Below, in pieces: positions 34,304 to 41,931 of a stretch of DNA of 64,000 bases (positions within the stretch are counted from its first letter, which is position 1; each line of letters begins with the position of its first letter). The position numbers and the translations under genes were made by a program. The DNA comes from Bacillota bacterium (GTDB lineage: Bacteria > Bacillota > Clostridia > Lachnospirales > Bianqueaceae). The stretch spans positions 186,001 through 250,000 of the forward strand of contig JAFRUE010000003.1 of the NCBI GenBank assembly GCA_017441925.1, written 5' to 3'. Below the pieces are notes generated by a model, which worked only from the letters and a program-made list of their open reading frames with translations, was not told where the DNA came from and ran no database searches.

Positions 34304-35152
34304 TTACAGGACCGCGCTCTCATGGCGCGCCACGTGACAGTTCAGACAGACCGCGACAGGCAGTCCGCCGATATGCGTCGCGTACGGCTCGACCGCGAGC
34401 CAGAGCGCCGTCGTCGTGCCGCCGAGCCCCTGCGGCCCGATACCGAGCCGGTTCACACGCTCCAGCAGATCGCGTTCAAAATCCGCCCAGAACGGGTCCG
34501 CCGAATTCTGTCCGATCGGACGCAGCAGCGCTTCTTTGGCGAGCTGTGCACATTTTTCAAAACTGCCGCCGACGCCGACTCCGATCACGAGCGGCGGGCA
34601 GGCGCTCGCGCCGGCCTCCCGTACGGCCGTGAGGACTGCTTCCCGGATGCCGTCTGCGCCTTGCGAGGGTTTCAGCATAAAAAGCCGGCTCATATTCTCG
34701 CTGCCGATGCCTTTCGGCGCGACAGTGATCTCAAAACCGTCCCCGGGAACGACGCGATAGTGGATGATCGCCGGCGTATTGTCGCCGGTATTGGTCCGGC
34801 GCAGCGGATCGCCGACGACGGATTTGCGCAGATACCCTGCGGTATAGCCCTCGGCGACGCCCGCGTGGATCGCCTCTTCAAGGGATCCGCCGGTAAAATG
34901 CACGTCCTGCCCGACTGTCGCGAAAACAACGGCAAGTCCTGTGTCCTGGCAGATCGGTGTCCCGGTGGCACGCGCGATTCCGGCGTTTTCCACAAGCTGG
35001 CAGAGGATGCTCCTTCCGACCGGCGACACTTCGGCTGCGGAAGCCTTACGGAGCGCTTCGTACAACGCCGGGTCAAGCTCGGTATTGGCTTTGACGCACA
35101 GGCGCGCGACCGCTTCCCGGACCGCGGAGACATCTATTTCCCGGATAGACAT
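34304..35152 (-). CDS. Class I fumarase / L-tartrate dehydratase type alpha subunit (4Fe-4S)
   Basis: The 282-residue protein carries the three Cys segments that hold the 4Fe-4S cluster in this family: P-I-C-Q-D-T-G near residue 67, A-C-P-P-L-V-I-G-V-G-V-G-G near 187, and V-C-L-N-C-H near 275. E-N-M-S-R is also conserved. First gene of the minus-strand operon. Whether it acts on fumarate, tartrate or another hydroxy acid is undetermined; the operon context favours a catabolic acid. The ATG at 35152 follows GAAAGGAAGG; a start 62 codons earlier would run into the promoter region. Confidence 0.9.
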   Translation of the reverse strand: MSIREIDVSAVREAVARLCVKANTELDPALYEALRKASAAEVSPVGRSILCQLVENAGIARATGTPICQDTGLAVVFATVGQDVHFTGGSLEEAIHAGVAEGYTAGYLRKSVVGDPLRRTNTGDNTPAIIHYRVVPGDGFEITVAPKGIGSENMSRLFMLKPSQGADGIREAVLTAVREAGASACPPLVIGVGVGGSFEKCAQLAKEALLRPIGQNSADPFWADFERDLLERVNRLGIGPQGLGGTTTALWLAVEPYATHIGGLPVAVCLNCHVARHESAVL

Positions 35153-35204
35153 ATGTATCCTTCCTTTCCTGTAATGGAAGTCTGTAAGATCATGTACTGC
35201 TTTG

Positions 35205-35233
35205 ATTATACATGTAACCCGCCCCGCGCGCAA
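35205..35233 (-). promoter_or_regulatory. Probable promoter of the hydroxy-acid operon
   Basis: On the minus strand a perfect TATAAT (35210-35205) is preceded 17 bases upstream by TTGCGC, a weak -35, which would fit a promoter needing an activator. Confidence 0.5.
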
Positions 35234-35247
35234 GAGTGAGAAATGAC

Positions 35248-35276
35248 TTGCATATTTTTTCACGCTGCGGTATACT
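35248..35276 (+). promoter_or_regulatory. Promoter of the M18 aminopeptidase gene
   Basis: TTGCAT (35248-35253) and TATACT (35271-35276) are 17 bases apart, about 38 bases before the start codon. Confidence 0.7.
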
Positions 35277-35313
35277 TTAGGGCGTGCAGTATCAAGAAAC
35301 AGGAGGTCACAAG

Positions 35314-36693
35314 ATGCGAGACAAGACATTATGGACAACGTACACAGACGAGCAGAAGCAGGAGCTTTTCCGCTTCAACGAAGAATACAGGCAGTTCCTT
35401 TCCCGCTGCAAGACAGAGCGTGAGTGCGTCACCGCGATGGTTGAGATTGCCGAGGCCGCAGGCTACCGCGATCTGAACGACGTGATCGCCGCCGGCGGGA
35501 AGCTCAAGGCCGGCGATAAGGTCTACGGCAACAACCGCGGCAAGATGCTGGTGCTCTTAAACGTCGGACGCAAGCCGATCGAGCAGGGCATGAATATCCT
35601 CGGCGCGCATATCGATTCCCCGAGGCTCGACCTCAAGATCAATCCGCTCTATGAGGACAGCGGTTTCGCGATGTTCAAGACGCATTATTACGGCGGCATC
35701 AAGAAGTACCAGTGGGTCGCACGTCCGATGGCCATTCACGGCGTCGTGGCGAAGAAGGACGGATCCGTGGTCAATATTACGGTCGGTGAGGATCCGTCGG
35801 ATCCTGTTATCGGCATCAGCGATCTGCTGATCCATCTGGCCAAGGACCAGATGCAGAAAACCGCGGCCGAAGTCATTACCGGCGAGGGCCTGAACCTTGC
35901 GATCGGAAGCATTCCGGCTGACGGGGAGGAGAAAGAACCCGTCAAGAAGCAGATCCTGAACCTGCTTGCCGAGAAATACGGCATCACCGAGGACGATTTC
36001 CAGTCCGCGGAGCTCGAGATCGTTCCGGCCGGAGAGGCGCGTGATTACGGCCTTGACCGCAGCATGATCATCGGATACGGCCACGATGACCGCGTCTGCG
36101 CGTATCCGTCGATGGCAGCTCAGCTCGCCGTTGCGGATCCGGAGACGACCTCGGTCACAGTCGTCACCGATAAAGAAGAGATCGGAAGCGTCGGCGCGAC
36201 CGGCATGCATTCCCAGTATTTCAACAACTTTATCGCGGACGTCATGAATCTGACAGGCGGATACTGCGAGCTGAAGCTGCGCCACGCGCTCGCCGCGTCC
36301 CGCATGCTTTCCTCCGATGTTTCCGTAGGTTTCGATCCGAACTATCCTGAAGTCACGGAGAAGAACAACACACCGTTCTTCGGATACGGACCGGTCCTCA
36401 ATAAATATACAGGATCCCGCGGCAAGTCCGGTTCCAACGACGCGACCGCGGAGTACATCGCCAGCCTGCGCAGGCTTTTCGAAGAGGAAAAGATCGCGTT
36501 CCAGATGGGCGAGCTCGGCCGGGTCGATCAGGGCGGCGGCGGCACGATCGCGTATATCCTCGCGAACTATTCCATGGACGTCATCGACGTGGGCGTTCCG
36601 GTCCACAGCATGCACGCGCCGTTCGAGGTCGTATCCAAGGCGGACGTATATGAGACATACCGCGCTTACTGCGCGTTCCTTAAGAGATTCTGA
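35314..36693 (+). CDS. M18-family aminopeptidase (aspartyl aminopeptidase type)
   Basis: The 459-residue metallopeptidase has the M18 marks: G-A-H-I-D-S-P-R-L near residue 93 with the first zinc His, T-D-K-E-E-I-G-S-V-G near 280 with the catalytic Glu, a central G-Y-G-H-D-D-R with the bridging Asp, and a C-terminal P-V-H-S-M-H-A-P-F with the last His. M18 enzymes remove N-terminal acidic or other residues from peptides in the cytoplasm using two metal ions. The ATG at 35314 follows AGGAGG. Length is normal for the family; the gene is monocistronic. Confidence 0.93.
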   Translation: MRDKTLWTTYTDEQKQELFRFNEEYRQFLSRCKTERECVTAMVEIAEAAGYRDLNDVIAAGGKLKAGDKVYGNNRGKMLVLLNVGRKPIEQGMNILGAHIDSPRLDLKINPLYEDSGFAMFKTHYYGGIKKYQWVARPMAIHGVVAKKDGSVVNITVGEDPSDPVIGISDLLIHLAKDQMQKTAAEVITGEGLNLAIGSIPADGEEKEPVKKQILNLLAEKYGITEDDFQSAELEIVPAGEARDYGLDRSMIIGYGHDDRVCAYPSMAAQLAVADPETTSVTVVTDKEEIGSVGATGMHSQYFNNFIADVMNLTGGYCELKLRHALAASRMLSSDVSVGFDPNYPEVTEKNNTPFFGYGPVLNKYTGSRGKSGSNDATAEYIASLRRLFEEEKIAFQMGELGRVDQGGGGTIAYILANYSMDVIDVGVPVHSMHAPFEVVSKADVYETYRAYCAFLKRF

Positions 36694-36696
36694 GGC

Positions 36697-36725
36697 TTGA
36701 CAGCCGGACAGAGGGGTGCTATACT
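36697..36725 (+). promoter_or_regulatory. Promoter of the AraC/GH43 unit
   Basis: TTGACA (36697-36702) and TATACT (36720-36725) are 17 bases apart. The -35 box starts a few bases after the aminopeptidase stop. Confidence 0.85.
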
Positions 36726-36726
36726 T

Positions 36727-36793
36727 GGGGCAGTTCCGCCGGACAGGCGGAGTTGCTCACCTCGTTTTAATAAGAATCCCCGTTTCTTATTAA
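36727..36793 (+). promoter_or_regulatory. Structured leader with mutually exclusive pairings
   Basis: GGGG (36727-36730) can pair with CCCC (36778-36781). TCCGCC/GGCGGA forms an inner hairpin. TTAATAAGAA (36767-36776) and TTCTTATTAA (36784-36793) form a perfect 10-bp stem that competes with the GGGG/CCCC pairing. This is typical of a switching leader; I cannot assign a known class. Confidence 0.5.
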
Positions 36794-36799
36794 ACCTTT

Positions 36800-36830
36800 C
36801 CGGCAATCCTTAGAGATTGCCGGTTTTTTT
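36800..36830 (+). terminator. Terminator/attenuator just before the AraC gene
   Basis: CCGGCAATC (36800-36808) and GATTGCCGG (36815-36823) form a perfect 9-bp stem followed by a run of T residues to 36830. Only GGAGGAAAT separates it from the AraC start, so it would stop leader transcripts unless relieved. Confidence 0.85.
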
Positions 36831-36839
36831 GGAGGAAAT

Positions 36840-37805
36840 ATGGATCCGTGTAAAAATTCAATCGGCCAGAAGGACCCGCATAATTACGCGGCGCTGCATC
36901 TGGTGGGCCTCGACGCGATCTTCGCACGGCGCGAGAAATCGTACACGATGTCCAAGCAGCATTTCCACGATTATTATGAGATCTATTATCTGCGGGAAGG
37001 CAGCCGTTTTTACTTTATCAAAGACAATACTTATTATGTGAAGGCCGGAGATCTGGTCATGATCGACCGGCGTGAAGTGCACCGTACGCTCGAGACTATG
37101 GAGCAGTACCACGACCGGGCGCTGTTCAACGTCTATCCGGACATGGTCCTGGACGCTCAGGGACATTTCGGCGAACTGCTTACGCATCTGTTCAGGAACG
37201 GCAGTTTTATTCTGTCTTTCTCCGGTGCGGACAAGGAATACGTCGACAATCTGATGGAGGGCATCCAGAACGAGATCCAGCGCAGGAGACCCGGACACGA
37301 GATCATGATCCGCGTTCTTGTGCTGCAGCTCCTGGTCTTTGCCGACCGCAATTACTGCAAGCGTCGCAAAGAGACGGACAATTCGCTCCGCAAGAATAAC
37401 CGCCGGCTCTTCCTGATCCTGAATTACATCAACAACCACTATAAAGAAGATCTGTCCCTGGAGAAAGTCGCCGAGCAGTTCTTCCTGAGCAAGTACTACC
37501 TGAGCCACGCGTTCCGTGAGCTGACCGGTTTTACCTTCGTGGAATATGTGAATAACGTGCGCATAAAGGAAGCGGAGAAACTGCTGGTCGAGACCACGCT
37601 GCCGGTTTCCGAGATCTCCAAGGAGGCCGGATACGGGACGCTGACGCATTTTGGCCGGATCTTCAAGCGCGTGACAGGGACGTCTCCGCAGGTCTACCGC
37701 CGAGAGGTCCGGGAGCGCCAGCAGAACGGCTATCTGATCTACCGCTCCGCGGATGCGAAAAACGACCGGAAACCGGAGACGGATGCCGGTGACAAAGGAG
37801 AGTGA
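36840..37805 (+). CDS. AraC-family transcriptional regulator
   Basis: The 321-residue protein has an N-terminal cupin-like sensing domain (H-F-H-D-Y-Y-E-I-Y-Y-L-R-E-G near residues 41-54) and a C-terminal double helix-turn-helix domain: L-S-L-E-K-V-A-E-Q-F-F-L-S-K-Y-Y-L-S-H-A-F near 205-225 and I-S-K-E-A-G-Y-G-T-L-T-H-F-G-R-I-F-K near 260-277. It probably senses a sugar and controls the GH43 gene, which follows directly. The ATG lies 10 bases after the terminator, with GGAGG between. Its tail is charged and may be disordered. Confidence 0.9.
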   Translation: MDPCKNSIGQKDPHNYAALHLVGLDAIFARREKSYTMSKQHFHDYYEIYYLREGSRFYFIKDNTYYVKAGDLVMIDRREVHRTLETMEQYHDRALFNVYPDMVLDAQGHFGELLTHLFRNGSFILSFSGADKEYVDNLMEGIQNEIQRRRPGHEIMIRVLVLQLLVFADRNYCKRRKETDNSLRKNNRRLFLILNYINNHYKEDLSLEKVAEQFFLSKYYLSHAFRELTGFTFVEYVNNVRIKEAEKLLVETTLPVSEISKEAGYGTLTHFGRIFKRVTGTSPQVYRREVRERQQNGYLIYRSADAKNDRKPETDAGDKGE

Positions 37806-37810
37806 ATCCG

Positions 37811-39331
37811 ATGAAATACCGTAATCCCATTATTCCCGGATATCATCCGGATCCCAGCATCTGCCGCGTCGGAGAGGATTTCTATCTGGTCAATTCGACG
37901 TTTGAGTTTTTTCCGGGCGTGCCTGTCTTCCACAGCCGTAACCTGGCGAACTGGGAGCTGATCGGATACGTTCTGGACCGCCGTTCCCAGCTGGAGCTCG
38001 AGGGCTGCCGCAATTCGGGCGGCATCTACGCGCCGACGATCCGTTATCACGAGGGCATGTACTACATGATCACGACGAATGTGACGTGGAAAGGCAATTT
38101 TGTCGTGCACAGTACGTCCCCTGAGGGACCCTGGTCGGAGCCCATGTGGATCGACCAGAACGGGATCGATCCGTCGCTTTTCTGGGATGACGATGGGACC
38201 TGCTATTACTGCTCGACCGGCACGAATGACGGGCTGCGGGGCATCTGGGCTTTCGCGATCGACCCGATGACGGGAGAGCGCCTGTCGGAGAAACACATGA
38301 TCTCGACGGGCTGCGGCGGACCCTGTACGGAAGGCCCGCATATCTATAAGGTAGGCGGCCTCTACTATCTGATGTGCGCGGAAGGCGGCACGGAATATCA
38401 GCATCACGAAGTGATCCTGCGCTCCGACAGCATTTTCGGGACGTATGAGCCCTGTCCGTACGGACCGATCTTGTCCCACGCCGCGCTCAAGAACTATCCG
38501 ATCCAGGCGACAGGCCACGCGGATCTGGTCGAGGATCAGAACGGAAACTGGTGGGCGGTCTTCCTGGGAATCCGCAATTACAGCCATGCGCTGCTGCATA
38601 ATCTGGGACGGGAGACTTTCCTCGCGCCGGTGACCTGGACCGAGGACGGATGGCCCATCGTCGGGGAGAAAGGCGTCGCGGCCCTTGAGATGGACGCGCC
38701 GCTTCCGGCGCCTGCGGAGCCGGTCTGCCATGATGTGCGCTGCGATTTCAGCAAGGACGGTATACCGATCTGCTTCGAATATACGCGCAATCCGGACCCG
38801 GCCTGCTATGTGAGGAACGCCGCGGCGGGGACGCTGACGCTTGTCGGGACGGATACGCTGCTCTCGCAGCCGGCCTGCGCGCCGACGATGCTTTCCGTCC
38901 AGCAGCCGGAATTCTGCACGCATACCGAGGCGGTCCTGGACCTTGCATCCGACGCGACGCGCACCGGGATCTCTGCGTTCTACAATAACGATTATCATTA
39001 TGATATCTATATTCTGAACGAACTGGACCGCAAGTATATCGGCTTTACCAAGGCGGTCCACGACATGACCGTTGAGATCGCCCGCGTACCCGCTCCGGTA
39101 TCCGGCCGTGTGAAGCTCATGATCGACAGCGACAGAGAAGGATATGTTTTCTCCGTGCAGGAGGAAGGCCTTGCCCCTGTCGTGCTCGGATCGGGCAGCA
39201 ATGCGGGTCTCAGCACCGAGGGCACCAAGACGATGACCTTCACCGGCACAATGATGGCCATGTTCGCAGAGCAGGGCAAAGGCGTCTTCTATAACTTCAG
39301 CATGGAGGTCCGGCCGGACACGGCGGGATAA
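37811..39331 (+). CDS. Glycoside hydrolase family 43 protein (beta-xylosidase/arabinofuranosidase type)
   Basis: The 506-residue protein opens with the GH43 five-blade propeller: N-P-I-I-P-G-Y-H-P-D-P-S with the general base Asp14, later I-D-P-S-L-F-W-D-D-D-G (pKa-modulating Asp) and C-T-E-G-P-H-I-Y-K (general acid Glu). The C-terminal 190 residues form a beta-sandwich like the GH43 C2/DUF1349 domain. No signal peptide is visible, so it likely acts on imported xylo- or arabino-oligosaccharides. I prefer the ATG at 37811 behind AAAGGAG; an in-frame GTG at 37802 overlaps the AraC stop. Confidence 0.9.
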   Translation: MKYRNPIIPGYHPDPSICRVGEDFYLVNSTFEFFPGVPVFHSRNLANWELIGYVLDRRSQLELEGCRNSGGIYAPTIRYHEGMYYMITTNVTWKGNFVVHSTSPEGPWSEPMWIDQNGIDPSLFWDDDGTCYYCSTGTNDGLRGIWAFAIDPMTGERLSEKHMISTGCGGPCTEGPHIYKVGGLYYLMCAEGGTEYQHHEVILRSDSIFGTYEPCPYGPILSHAALKNYPIQATGHADLVEDQNGNWWAVFLGIRNYSHALLHNLGRETFLAPVTWTEDGWPIVGEKGVAALEMDAPLPAPAEPVCHDVRCDFSKDGIPICFEYTRNPDPACYVRNAAAGTLTLVGTDTLLSQPACAPTMLSVQQPEFCTHTEAVLDLASDATRTGISAFYNNDYHYDIYILNELDRKYIGFTKAVHDMTVEIARVPAPVSGRVKLMIDSDREGYVFSVQEEGLAPVVLGSGSNAGLSTEGTKTMTFTGTMMAMFAEQGKGVFYNFSMEVRPDTAG

Positions 39332-39358
39332 AAGCCAGCGTTTTTGCGGGATTTCCTG

Positions 39359-39387
39359 TTGAATTCCCGCCGCGCATCTGTTATAAT
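39359..39387 (+). promoter_or_regulatory. Promoter of the queC operon
   Basis: TTGAAT (39359-39364) and a perfect TATAAT (39382-39387) are 17 bases apart. A GCGGGA/TCCCGC inverted repeat overlaps the -35 box. Confidence 0.8.
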
Positions 39388-39412
39388 ACACAAGCCGGTC
39401 CGGAAGGACGGC

Positions 39413-39450
39413 CGACAGTTCATTTGTACCTTCCTGTCGATAAACAAAAC
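39413..39450 (+). promoter_or_regulatory. Candidate preQ1-I-like riboswitch in the queC leader
   Basis: CGACAG (39413-39418) pairs with CTGTCG (39434-39439). The loop opens with TTC, and an A-rich tail ATAAACAAAAC follows the stem directly, as in small preQ1-I aptamers. TTTGT in the loop could pair with ACAAA in the tail to make a pseudoknot. A terminator hairpin follows. The class is inferred from shape and gene context and not verified; the loop is somewhat longer than usual. Confidence 0.45.
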
Positions 39451-39499
39451 CGGGACTACAGTCAGTTTTTATGTATGCAGTCATACAGGAACGACTCTG

Positions 39500-39526
39500 G
39501 GCTCCGCGGTTTGCGGAGCCTTTTTT
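39500..39526 (+). terminator. Terminator/attenuator in the queC leader
   Basis: GGCTCCGC (39500-39507) and GCGGAGCC (39513-39520) form a perfect 8-bp stem with a 5-base loop, followed by six T residues, 22 bases before the queC ATG. Confidence 0.88.
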
Positions 39527-39548
39527 CATGAGGAAACAGGAGAAAAGT

Positions 39549-40262
39549 ATGAAAGCGCTTGTATTGTTCAGCGGGGGACTCGACAGCACGGTCTGCCTCG
39601 GTCTTGCCGTCAGAGAGTTCGGAGCCGGAGAGGTGCTCGCCCTGTCCGTTTCGTACGGGCAGAAGCACCGGAAAGAAATGGAAGCCTCGGAGAAGATCGC
39701 GGCTTATTACGGGGTGCAGAGGATCACGCTGGATCTCGGAGAATTGTTCAGGAACAGCAGCTGCACGCTGCTTGAGGGTTCCGGCGGGGACATTCCTCAT
39801 GAGGAATATGCAAAGCAGCTTGAGGGGTCCGGCGGCGCTCCGGTCAGTACCTATGTGCCTTTCCGGAACGGGCTGTTCCTGTCTTCGGCGGCTGCGGTCG
39901 CGCTTAGCCACGGCTGCGGAACGATCTGGTACGGCGCACATGCCGACGACGCGGCGGGGAATGCTTACCCCGACACAAGTCCGGCGTTCAACCGGGCGAT
40001 CTCGGACGCCATTTACATCGGGAGCGGAAACGCGCTCCGGGTCGTCGCGCCTTTTATCGACAAGACGAAAGCCGATGTCGTCGCGGCAGGCCATGAGATC
40101 GGCGTGCCTTTTGAACTCACCTGGAGCTGCTATGAAGGCGGGGAGAAGGTGTGCGGAGTCTGCGCCACCTGCCGGGACCGGATCCGGGCTTTTCAGGAGA
40201 ACGGCCTGACAGACCCCATTGAATACGAAACGTCCGCGCCGGGCCTGCGGATGACCGATTAA
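39549..40262 (+). CDS. queC: 7-cyano-7-deazaguanine synthase QueC
   Basis: The 237-residue enzyme converts 7-carboxy-7-deazaguanine to preQ0 with ATP and ammonia. It has the PP-loop L-F-S-G-G-L-D-S-T near residues 6-14, H-A-D-D-A-A-G-N-A-Y-P-D near 138, and a zinc site C-Y-E-G-G-E-K-V-C-G-V-C-A-T-C near 198-212. The ATG at 39549 follows CAGGAGA; an upstream in-frame start lies within the terminator. It begins a queC-transporter-queF operon. queD and queE are not in the window, so the cell may import precursor or encode them elsewhere. Confidence 0.95.
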   Translation: MKALVLFSGGLDSTVCLGLAVREFGAGEVLALSVSYGQKHRKEMEASEKIAAYYGVQRITLDLGELFRNSSCTLLEGSGGDIPHEEYAKQLEGSGGAPVSTYVPFRNGLFLSSAAAVALSHGCGTIWYGAHADDAAGNAYPDTSPAFNRAISDAIYIGSGNALRVVAPFIDKTKADVVAAGHEIGVPFELTWSCYEGGEKVCGVCATCRDRIRAFQENGLTDPIEYETSAPGLRMTD

Positions 40263-40275
40263 CGAGGAGAAACTT

Positions 40276-40974
40276 ATGCCGAATGAACTGATCTTTATCA
40301 TAACTGTCCTGATCTATCTGGGAAGCGTGCTGGGACTGTACAAGCTTTTCGGAAAGAACGGACTCTACGCCTTTGCGATCTTCGGAACGCTGCTCGGCAA
40401 CATCGCGGTCTGCAAGAACGTGGATATCTTCGGGTTCTCCACGACCGCCGGCAACGTGCTGTACGCGGCGACTTTCCTCGTGACGGATATCCTCTCGGAG
40501 AAATACGGCAGGAAAGATGCGGCCAGGGCGGTTGCCTACAGTTTCTCCGTGATGATCCTCTGGATGCTGGGATCCCAGCTTATCCTCTGGTTCACGCCGA
40601 ACGCGAACGATCACATCAACGAGAGCCTTAAGGTCGTTTTCGGCCTCGTGCCGAGAATTACGGCCGCAAGCCTGGCCGGCTTCATCGTCAGTCAGAATCT
40701 GGACGTTTTCCTGTACTACTTTATCTGGAGCAGAACGGGCGGGACCCGGGCCATGCTCTGGCTGAGGAATAACGGCAGCACCCTGACGAGCCAGCTGATC
40801 GACACGGTCATCTTCACCACGCTGGCCTTCTGGGGCGTATATCCGCAGAATGTCTTCTGGAGCATTCTGATCACGACGTATCTCTTCAAAGCGGCTGTAG
40901 CGCTGCTCGATACGCCGTTCATGTATCTGTCCCGCAAAATCGTACCGCTGAATGAAAGGAAAGAACAGTCATGA
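40276..40974 (+). CDS. Queuosine precursor transporter (YhhQ/DUF165 family)
   Basis: The 232-residue membrane protein has about six membrane segments and the family pattern [15 protein letters not shown] near residues 72-86 and [15 protein letters not shown] near 160. YhhQ-family members import preQ0 or preQ1. Its place between queC and queF supports that. The stop overlaps the queF ATG by 4 bases. Confidence 0.9.
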   Translation: MPNELIFIITVLIYLGSVLGLYKLFGKNGLYAFAIFGTLLGNIAVCKNVDIFGFSTTAGNVLYAATFLVTDILSEKYGRKDAARAVAYSFSVMILWMLGSQLILWFTPNANDHINESLKVVFGLVPRITAASLAGFIVSQNLDVFLYYFIWSRTGGTRAMLWLRNNGSTLTSQLIDTVIFTTLAFWGVYPQNVFWSILITTYLFKAAVALLDTPFMYLSRKIVPLNERKEQS

Positions 40975-41453
40975 GAGAAAAAGAGAACCTGACCTTGCTT
41001 GGCAGCAGGCATACCGAGTATAAAACAACATACGATCCGTCCGTGCTGGAGTCCTTCAGCAATCAGCATCCGCAGTATGACTATTTCGTCAAGTTCAACT
41101 GCCCGGAATTCACGAGTGTCTGCCCGATCACCGGACAGCCCGATTTCGGCAATATCACGATCTCCTACGTCCCGGACGAGCGGCTTGTGGAGAGCAAATC
41201 CCTGAAGCTGTATATGTTTTCCTTCCGGAATCAGGGAGATTTCCACGAGGACGTCGTCAACCGGGTGATGAAGGATCTGATCGCGCTGCTGGATCCCAAA
41301 TATATCGAGGTCTGGGGACGGTTCCTGCCGCGCGGCGGGATCTCCATCGATCCCTACTGCAACTGGGGCAAACCGGACACAAAGTGGGAGCAGGTGGCCT
41401 GGGACCGCATGCGTTATCACGACATGATGCCGGAGAAGACGGACAACCGGTAA
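40971..41453 (+). CDS. queF: NADPH-dependent 7-cyano-7-deazaguanine reductase QueF
   Basis: The 160-residue short-form QueF reduces preQ0 to preQ1. It has [14 protein letters not shown] with the nucleophile Cys51 and Asp58, the Q-x-P-D-like core, E-S-K-S-L-K-L-Y for substrate binding, and F-H-E-D-V. The short single-domain form is typical of Firmicutes. It overlaps the transporter gene by ATGA. QueF acts after QueC, so the operon makes preQ1 for tRNA insertion by Tgt, which is elsewhere. Confidence 0.95.
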   Translation: MREKENLTLLGSRHTEYKTTYDPSVLESFSNQHPQYDYFVKFNCPEFTSVCPITGQPDFGNITISYVPDERLVESKSLKLYMFSFRNQGDFHEDVVNRVMKDLIALLDPKYIEVWGRFLPRGGISIDPYCNWGKPDTKWEQVAWDRMRYHDMMPEKTDNR

Positions 41454-41521
41454 TAGCGCGTGCCGCGGTGCTGCTCCACATAACCCTGCAAGGCCCGCAG
41501 AACTGTCCTTTTTGGGCCGAA

Positions 41522-41732
41522 GCAGAAAAAGCGGTGCTTTTGGCAGAGTTTTCTGCTTCTTGTGCTCATTTCGGCAGAAACACGCATGGTTTTTAAAGAT
41601 AATTCTGCTGATATCCTCTTCAATCCTCTGAAATCAGTCAATGAAGCAGAAAAACCAGCTGAACTTCTTGCTTTTTCTGCCTATTCAGGCATGAAAAGCA
41701 GAAAAAGCAATACCATTAGCCTGATTTTCTGC
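41522..41732. repeat. Cluster of GCAGAAAAAGC-like repeats in a 478-base gene-free stretch
   Basis: The spacer 41454-41931 has no credible gene. Within it, GCAGAAA(AAGC) or its reverse occurs at 41522-41532, 41549-41556, 41574-41580, 41603-41608, 41646-41654, 41670-41680, 41698-41708 and 41725-41732. Copies at 41670 and 41698 form a perfect 11-bp inverted repeat with a 17-base loop. The rest of the spacer shows only the terminator at 41843. Confidence 0.7.
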
Positions 41733-41842
41733 TTGGAAGCCTCAGGCCGGACATGAGGGACGGATCTCTGCAGGCCATGGAATAGTGCGGCCTACAAAAG
41801 TGCAGCCGAAATGCTTGCGAAATCCGCAGACCATACCATAAA

Positions 41843-41887
41843 AACACCGTGACATCGGGTTTCCTGTTGTCACGGTGTTGTTTTTTT
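41843..41887. terminator. Strong terminator between queF and the convergent Re-citrate-synthase-like gene
   Basis: AACACCGTGACA (41843-41854) and TGTCACGGTGTT (41868-41879) form a perfect 12-bp stem; T residues follow on the right (41881-41887) and A residues flank the left, so it can serve both strands. Confidence 0.9.
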
Positions 41888-41931
41888 GCTCACAATTACC
41901 CTCCGGGCAGGATGACAAGCACCCTCGTGCC

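Noticed and set aside
37739..39589. A 616-residue minus-strand frame opposite the GH43 gene
   Set aside because: The GH43 catalytic residues on the plus strand settle the coding strand; the antisense frame has Arg/His-rich shadow composition.
41384..41596. A small open frame after queF
   Set aside because: It has no ribosome site or family motif and runs into the repeat cluster; the queF stop is at 41453.
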